Below are positions 14,357-18,143 of a DNA stretch of 18,143 bases, piece after piece. The stretch spans positions 1-18,143 of the forward strand of contig JALURZ010000010.1 in assembly GCA_027058735.1 (NCBI GenBank), in the 5' to 3' direction. Every line of letters begins with the position of its first letter. The first letter of the stretch is position 1. Both the position numbers and the translations under genes were made by a program. Source of the DNA: Hyphomicrobiales bacterium. Lineage in GTDB: Bacteria; Pseudomonadota; Alphaproteobacteria; Rhizobiales; JALURZ01. Below the pieces are notes generated by a model. That model made no database searches. It saw nothing but the letters and a program-made list of their open reading frames with translations, and was not told where the DNA came from.

Positions 14357-17020
14357 ATGGAACTCGTCTTTCTCGTCGTATTGATTGTTCTGATGGTCGC
14401 GGCCCTTGGGGCCGGCTATCCGGTGGCGTTCTCCCTGCCGGGCTCGGCGGTTCTCACGATCGTGCTCGCCGCGGTGTTCGGCTATCTGTTCGAAGGGCGG
14501 GTGGACGCCTATTTCTATCACGGCAATCCGCTGCAATGGCTCAATGCGGGGGTGACCAACTTTCGCGGCATCTACTGGCAGGCGGAACGCGACACGCTGA
14601 TCGCCATTCCGCTGTTCATTTTCATGGGCATCATGCTGGAGCGCTCGAAAATCGCCGAAGACCTGCTGGTCACCATGGCCCAGTTGTTCGGTCCGCTTCC
14701 CGGTGGCCTCGGCATTTCGGTGGTTCTGGTGGGCACGCTGCTGGCCGCGACCACCGGCATCGTCGGCGCCACCGTGGTCGCCATGGGCCTGATTTCCCTG
14801 CCGGTCATGCTGCGCAACAACTATTCCCATGCCCTGGCGACGGGCACGATCAACGCATCGGGCACTTTGGGCCAGATCATCCCCCCTTCCATCGTTTTGA
14901 TCATTCTCGCCGACCAGCTTTCCAATGCGACCGATCAGGCCGCCTCGCTGCGGACCGCGGAGTACAAGCTTGCCACCGGAAATTCGGTGCTGCCGCCGGA
15001 ATTCGGCATCGTTTCCACCAGCGCCGGCGACATGTTTCTGGGCGCTTTCCTGCCGGGCATGGTGCTGGTCGGCCTCTATATCGCCTATATTCTGACCTTC
15101 GCGCTGCTGCGTCCCAAACTTGCCCCGGCCGCCCCCTTCAAGGGCAGCTACGACCGCAAGTTTGTCGCTCGCGTGGTTATGGTGCTGGTGCCGCCGCTGA
15201 CCCTCATTTTCGTGGTGCTCGGCTCGATTGTGATGGGCATAGCGACAGTCAATCAGGCAGGGTCCATCGGCGCCATTGGCGCGATGATCATGGCCGGCTA
15301 CCGTTTGATGGAAGGCAAGCGCGGCGCCTATTATCCCGCAATACTGGCGTTGGTCTCGGTGGTCGTGCTGGCGGTGATCCTCAGATATCACTCCATCAAC
15401 GTCAAGAATATCGTCACCCAGGCCGACGTAATCGCCGTCATTCTTGCCGCCATCGCGTCGTTCACACTGCTGGTGGCGATCATCTGGAGCGGCTGGCGGG
15501 CGTTCAGGTTCAACAGCACCCTTCAGGGCGTCATGCTGGAAACCGCCAAGACCACATCGCTGGTGTTCATCATTCTGATCGGCGCGGCGATGCTGACCTC
15601 GGCGTTTCGCGCCTTTGGCGGCGAAGATCTCGTGCGCGATTTCCTGTCCGGCCTGCCGGGCGGGTTCATATCCAAGTTCGTCGTGGTGATGGCGGTCATA
15701 TTCTTCCTCGGATTCTTTCTCGATTTTATCGAGATCGCGGTGGTCGTGGTGCCGATTATCGCGCCGATCCTGCTGGCCGATCCGTCCGCCAATATCACCG
15801 CCGTGTGGCTGGGCGTGATGATCGGCGTCAACATGCAGACGAGCTTTCTCACCCCGCCATTCGGGTTTGCGCTGTTTTATCTGCGCGGTGTCGCGCCGGC
15901 CGTGGTGCGGACCATTTCCATGTACAAGGGCGTCGTGCCCTATATCATCCTGCAACTGGTGGGGCTGGCGATCGTCGGCTTCTATCCGAAGCTGGTCAAC
16001 TACCTGCCGAACAAGGTGTATCTGACTTCGGAGACCGCGCCCCCACCTCGCAATCCAAGGCTGCAGGCCTGTCTTGAGGAATATCTGTTCGATGTCTATG
16101 AGCGCGACGGCGCCGCGCTGCGCACGGCGATCGCCAAGGCCCGCACGCTCGATCTCAGCTATCTGCCGAAGGAATACCAGAGCGACATGTCCCGCGGGCT
16201 GAAGAAAGCCGAACAGACCTTCGACCTGGTGAAGGCCGTGACGACGGCCGCGGCCGCGGTCAATGCCTATAAGCCCACCTACCGCCCGCTCCACACCGAG
16301 ATGCGCGATATCCGCGTCGAGCTGGATGTGGCGCTGCGCCGCCTCAACAAGCTGAACAATGATCGCCGCAACCTGGCGCGCGAAGACAATGCGGACAAGG
16401 AGGAACTGGGCGAACTGGACCGGCGGATCGAGGAGATGCGCGCCCAGGTCGCCCGGATTCGTGCAACGAAGCCGGAAGGCTGGGATGAAATAAATGCGCG
16501 TTTCCGCGCGCTGGCGGCCGCGGAAACAAAAGCGCGGCGCGCCTATCGCCGAAATGTCGATGATGCCTACGAGCCCCTGCCCAATCTGATAAAGACGATT
16601 GGCGCGGTGGAGGCACTGGCCGCCCTCAAGCCGGATATCGAGGCGCTGGGCGCGGTGATCGCCCGGGACGATCCGCAAACGGCGATCGCGGCGATAAAGG
16701 ACGTCACCAGACCGCTCAACAAGATCGCCGGCGTTGACGCCATACGCTCGAACCTGTCGAACGCCCGCCGGGCGCTGCGCAAGGGCAGGCTGGACCGCGT
16801 CAAGTCAGCGGAATTCCTGGCGATGGCGATGGACGCCTATAACAGCGAGCTTGCATGGCGCCGCCGCGCGCAGAGCGAACTGGTGTCCGGGCTGGTCGAA
16901 TATGACAAGGCCATCCGGGGCACGATCGGGATCAGGGGGCAGGAGCAACTGTCCCGCGATCAGGCCAACGCGATCGCCGGCTGCCAGTCGGTACACCGCG
17001 ATATCTCGCTGAGCTTCTAG
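14357..17020 (+). CDS. dctM: TRAP large permease (DctM) with long C-terminal coiled-coil-like extension
   Basis: The product is 887 residues, about twice a standard DctM and well beyond the longer mannitol/chloroaromatic type. Residues 1 to about 555 are the permease: AIPLFIFMGIMLERS, LLAATTGIVGATVVAMGL, ASGTLGQIIPPSIVLIILAD, and FLTPPFGFALFYLRG near the end, with extra membrane segments in the middle. After LVNYLPNKVYLTSE the chain becomes soluble and highly charged for about 325 residues. Residues around 645-735 (EMRDIRVELDVALRRLNKLN onward) have heptad-like leucine and charge spacing of a coiled coil. The reading frame is unbroken and codon use is unchanged, so this is not a sequencing artefact by eye. 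By known TRAP topology the extension is probably cytoplasmic. Its role is unknown. AGGG is 7 bases before the ATG. Confidence 0.92.
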   Translation: MELVFLVVLIVLMVAALGAGYPVAFSLPGSAVLTIVLAAVFGYLFEGRVDAYFYHGNPLQWLNAGVTNFRGIYWQAERDTLIAIPLFIFMGIMLERSKIAEDLLVTMAQLFGPLPGGLGISVVLVGTLLAATTGIVGATVVAMGLISLPVMLRNNYSHALATGTINASGTLGQIIPPSIVLIILADQLSNATDQAASLRTAEYKLATGNSVLPPEFGIVSTSAGDMFLGAFLPGMVLVGLYIAYILTFALLRPKLAPAAPFKGSYDRKFVARVVMVLVPPLTLIFVVLGSIVMGIATVNQAGSIGAIGAMIMAGYRLMEGKRGAYYPAILALVSVVVLAVILRYHSINVKNIVTQADVIAVILAAIASFTLLVAIIWSGWRAFRFNSTLQGVMLETAKTTSLVFIILIGAAMLTSAFRAFGGEDLVRDFLSGLPGGFISKFVVVMAVIFFLGFFLDFIEIAVVVVPIIAPILLADPSANITAVWLGVMIGVNMQTSFLTPPFGFALFYLRGVAPAVVRTISMYKGVVPYIILQLVGLAIVGFYPKLVNYLPNKVYLTSETAPPPRNPRLQACLEEYLFDVYERDGAALRTAIAKARTLDLSYLPKEYQSDMSRGLKKAEQTFDLVKAVTTAAAAVNAYKPTYRPLHTEMRDIRVELDVALRRLNKLNNDRRNLAREDNADKEELGELDRRIEEMRAQVARIRATKPEGWDEINARFRALAAAETKARRAYRRNVDDAYEPLPNLIKTIGAVEALAALKPDIEALGAVIARDDPQTAIAAIKDVTRPLNKIAGVDAIRSNLSNARRALRKGRLDRVKSAEFLAMAMDAYNSELAWRRRAQSELVSGLVEYDKAIRGTIGIRGQEQLSRDQANAIAGCQSVHRDISLSF

Positions 17021-17191
17021 GGTCCCGGCCGCGGGGGTGATCCCGGAACAACGCAAGGTGCGGCGCGGGTCTCATGTGGACGCAGCCCGCTCCAGACCGT
17101 AGACTGGCTTGCCCTGCGCCCGCGGCAGGGGCGGCGGCGGCGCGTTGCAGGGCGCCGTTCCTTTGCATTCGATCCCGTGGAGGCTGATCCG

Positions 17192-17965
17192 TTGCGCGTA
17201 CTCGACAAGTTCGACCTGAAGGGCAGGGTCGCGATCGTCACCGGCGCGTCCAGCGGGCTGGGCTGGCGGTTCGCCCAGGTGCTGGCGGGGCAGGGCGCGC
17301 GGGTGGTCGTGGCGGCGCGCCGGACCGACCGGCTCAAGACCCTGAAGGGCGAAATCGAGGCGGCGGGAGGCGAAGCGCTGGCGCTCGAACTGGATGTTTC
17401 TTCCACACGCAGCATCCTCGCTGCGCTCGATCAGGCGAAAAAGCACTTCGGCGCCCTTGATATTCTGGTGAACAATGCCGGGCGGGCGCTTGAAAAATGG
17501 GCGCTTGACGTTTCCCCCGACGACTGGCGCGCGATCATGAGCACCAACCTCGACGGGGTCTGGTTCGCAGCCCAGAGCGCGGCGCGCCAGATGATCGAGG
17601 CGGGCAAGGGCGGCACGATCATCAATACCGCCTCGGTGCTGGGGCTCGGCGTTTCCAAGATCACCACTCCTTATGCGATCTCGAAAGCCGCCGTCGTGCA
17701 GCTGACACGGGCGCTGGCGCTGGAATTCGCCCGCCATGACATTCGCGTCAATGCGATTGCGCCGGGCTATATCCGCACCGAAATCAACCAGCATTTTCTC
17801 GATACCGAAGCAGGCCGGAACATGCTCAGGCGCGTGCCGCAGCGCCGCTTCGGCGAGCCCGAAGACCTCGATGGCGTGCTGCTGCTGCTGGCCAGCGATG
17901 CCTCCAGCTTCATGACCGGATCGATCATCACGGTGGATGGCGGCCAGCTTCTAGATATCTCGTAA
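17192..17965 (+). CDS. SDR-family NAD(P)-dependent oxidoreductase
   Basis: The product is 257 residues, a classical short-chain dehydrogenase/reductase of FabG-like type. The cofactor motif TGASSGLG is at residues 17-24, NNAG at 94-97, and the catalytic set is N119, S148, Y161 and K165 (YAISK). PGYIRTE and the C-terminal SFMTGSIITVDGGQ are typical. The TTG at 17192 was chosen because GGAGG (17179-17183) lies 8 bases upstream; a GTG at 17177 in frame would add five residues and overlap that site. It follows the DctM gene by 171 bases and is 15 bases before the acyl-CoA dehydrogenase gene, so a role in acyl-CoA or hydroxyacid oxidation is likely but not proven. Confidence 0.92.
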   Translation: MRVLDKFDLKGRVAIVTGASSGLGWRFAQVLAGQGARVVVAARRTDRLKTLKGEIEAAGGEALALELDVSSTRSILAALDQAKKHFGALDILVNNAGRALEKWALDVSPDDWRAIMSTNLDGVWFAAQSAARQMIEAGKGGTIINTASVLGLGVSKITTPYAISKAAVVQLTRALALEFARHDIRVNAIAPGYIRTEINQHFLDTEAGRNMLRRVPQRRFGEPEDLDGVLLLLASDASSFMTGSIITVDGGQLLDIS

Positions 17966-17980
17966 AACAGGGGCCCTGAC

Positions 17981-18143
17981 ATGGATTTCACACTTTCGGC
18001 AGAGACCGAAAAACTGCTGGAGAAACTGCGCGGCTTCATCGCCGAGGAGGTGATGCCGCTGGAACACGACCGCGCCAACTTCAACGAATACGAGAACATC
18101 TGCACCGATGTCCTGGACAAGGTCCGGGTCAAGGCCAGGAAGG
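17981..18143 (+). CDS. Acyl-CoA dehydrogenase, N-terminal fragment cut by window edge
   Basis: Only the first 54 residues are present. MDFTLSAETEKLLEKLRGFI followed by AEEVMPLEHD is the typical N-terminal helix of flavin-dependent acyl-CoA dehydrogenases, which introduce the 2,3 double bond in acyl-CoA during beta-oxidation. AGGGG lies 7 bases before the ATG. It starts 15 bases after the SDR stop, so the two are probably one transcript. The rest lies beyond the window, so substrate class cannot be judged. Confidence 0.82.
   Translation, partial: MDFTLSAETEKLLEKLRGFIAEEVMPLEHDRANFNEYENICTDVLDKVRVKARK

Noticed and set aside
14015..16678. Antisense open frame of 887 codons opposite the TRAP permease genes, equal in length to the DctM product
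   Set aside because: Its translation is His/Gln/Asp/Arg-rich with no family signature, as expected opposite a GC-rich membrane-protein gene. The equal length is coincidence.
1..18143. CRISPR array, tRNA or rRNA genes
   Set aside because: I saw no regularly spaced direct repeats and no cloverleaf or rRNA-like segments on either strand by eye; a tRNA or Rfam scan was not possible here.

Overview
The window is GC-rich DNA with dense, mostly co-directional genes. Its codon use favours GC at third positions, and it carries two TRAP transporters, a Tat-dependent binding protein and a DUF3179 protein. This points to a free-living alphaproteobacterium (inferred from gene content; no rRNA or tRNA is visible). 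It looks like a catabolic and uptake region: beta-oxidation genes at both edges (a thiolase start at the left, an acyl-CoA dehydrogenase start at the right), with nitrile and halo-acid enzymes and carboxylate transporters between.

Layout. 1-506 (-) is the N-terminal part of a thiolase with a TetR-type palindrome upstream. 642-807 is an almost perfect long inverted repeat that looks like a MITE. 856-1347 (+) encodes a small membrane-anchored protein of unknown function. 1353-5260 (-) is a gene run. In transcription order it encodes cobalt-type nitrile hydratase alpha, beta and accessory proteins, a helical protein of unknown function, a NUDIX hydrolase and a DUF3179 protein. 5345-6028 (+) is an L-2-haloacid dehalogenase, divergent from the nitrile hydratase. 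6041-7513 (-) is a ParA-like ATPase followed by a protein with a ribbon-helix-helix-like C-terminus. 7848-10818 (-) is a compact TRAP operon (dctP, dctQ, dctM order), ending at hairpins and a T-tract. 10928-11698 (-) is a gamma-glutamyl-GABA hydrolase-like class I amidotransferase. 12021-17020 (+) is a second TRAP system of the alpha-keto acid/mannitol-chloroaromatic type. It has an attenuator-like terminator after the binding-protein gene, and its DctM carries an unusual extension of about 325 residues that is rich in predicted coiled coil. 17192-17965 (+) is an SDR oxidoreductase, and 17981 onward (+) is an acyl-CoA dehydrogenase cut by the window edge.

How the genes may work together (inference). 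Nitrile hydratase converts nitriles to amides. The dehalogenase converts 2-haloacids to 2-hydroxyacids. The TRAP systems import carboxylates or keto acids using the sodium gradient. The thiolase, SDR and acyl-CoA dehydrogenase fit CoA-ester breakdown. No amidase is present in the window, so the nitrile pathway is incomplete here. The most unusual items are the DctM with its cytoplasmic-looking extension, the orphan ParA/ribbon-helix-helix pair with an AT-rich repeat cluster upstream, the long hairpin element, and an unrecognised nitrile hydratase-linked protein that ends in a CheZ/FliM-like peptide.
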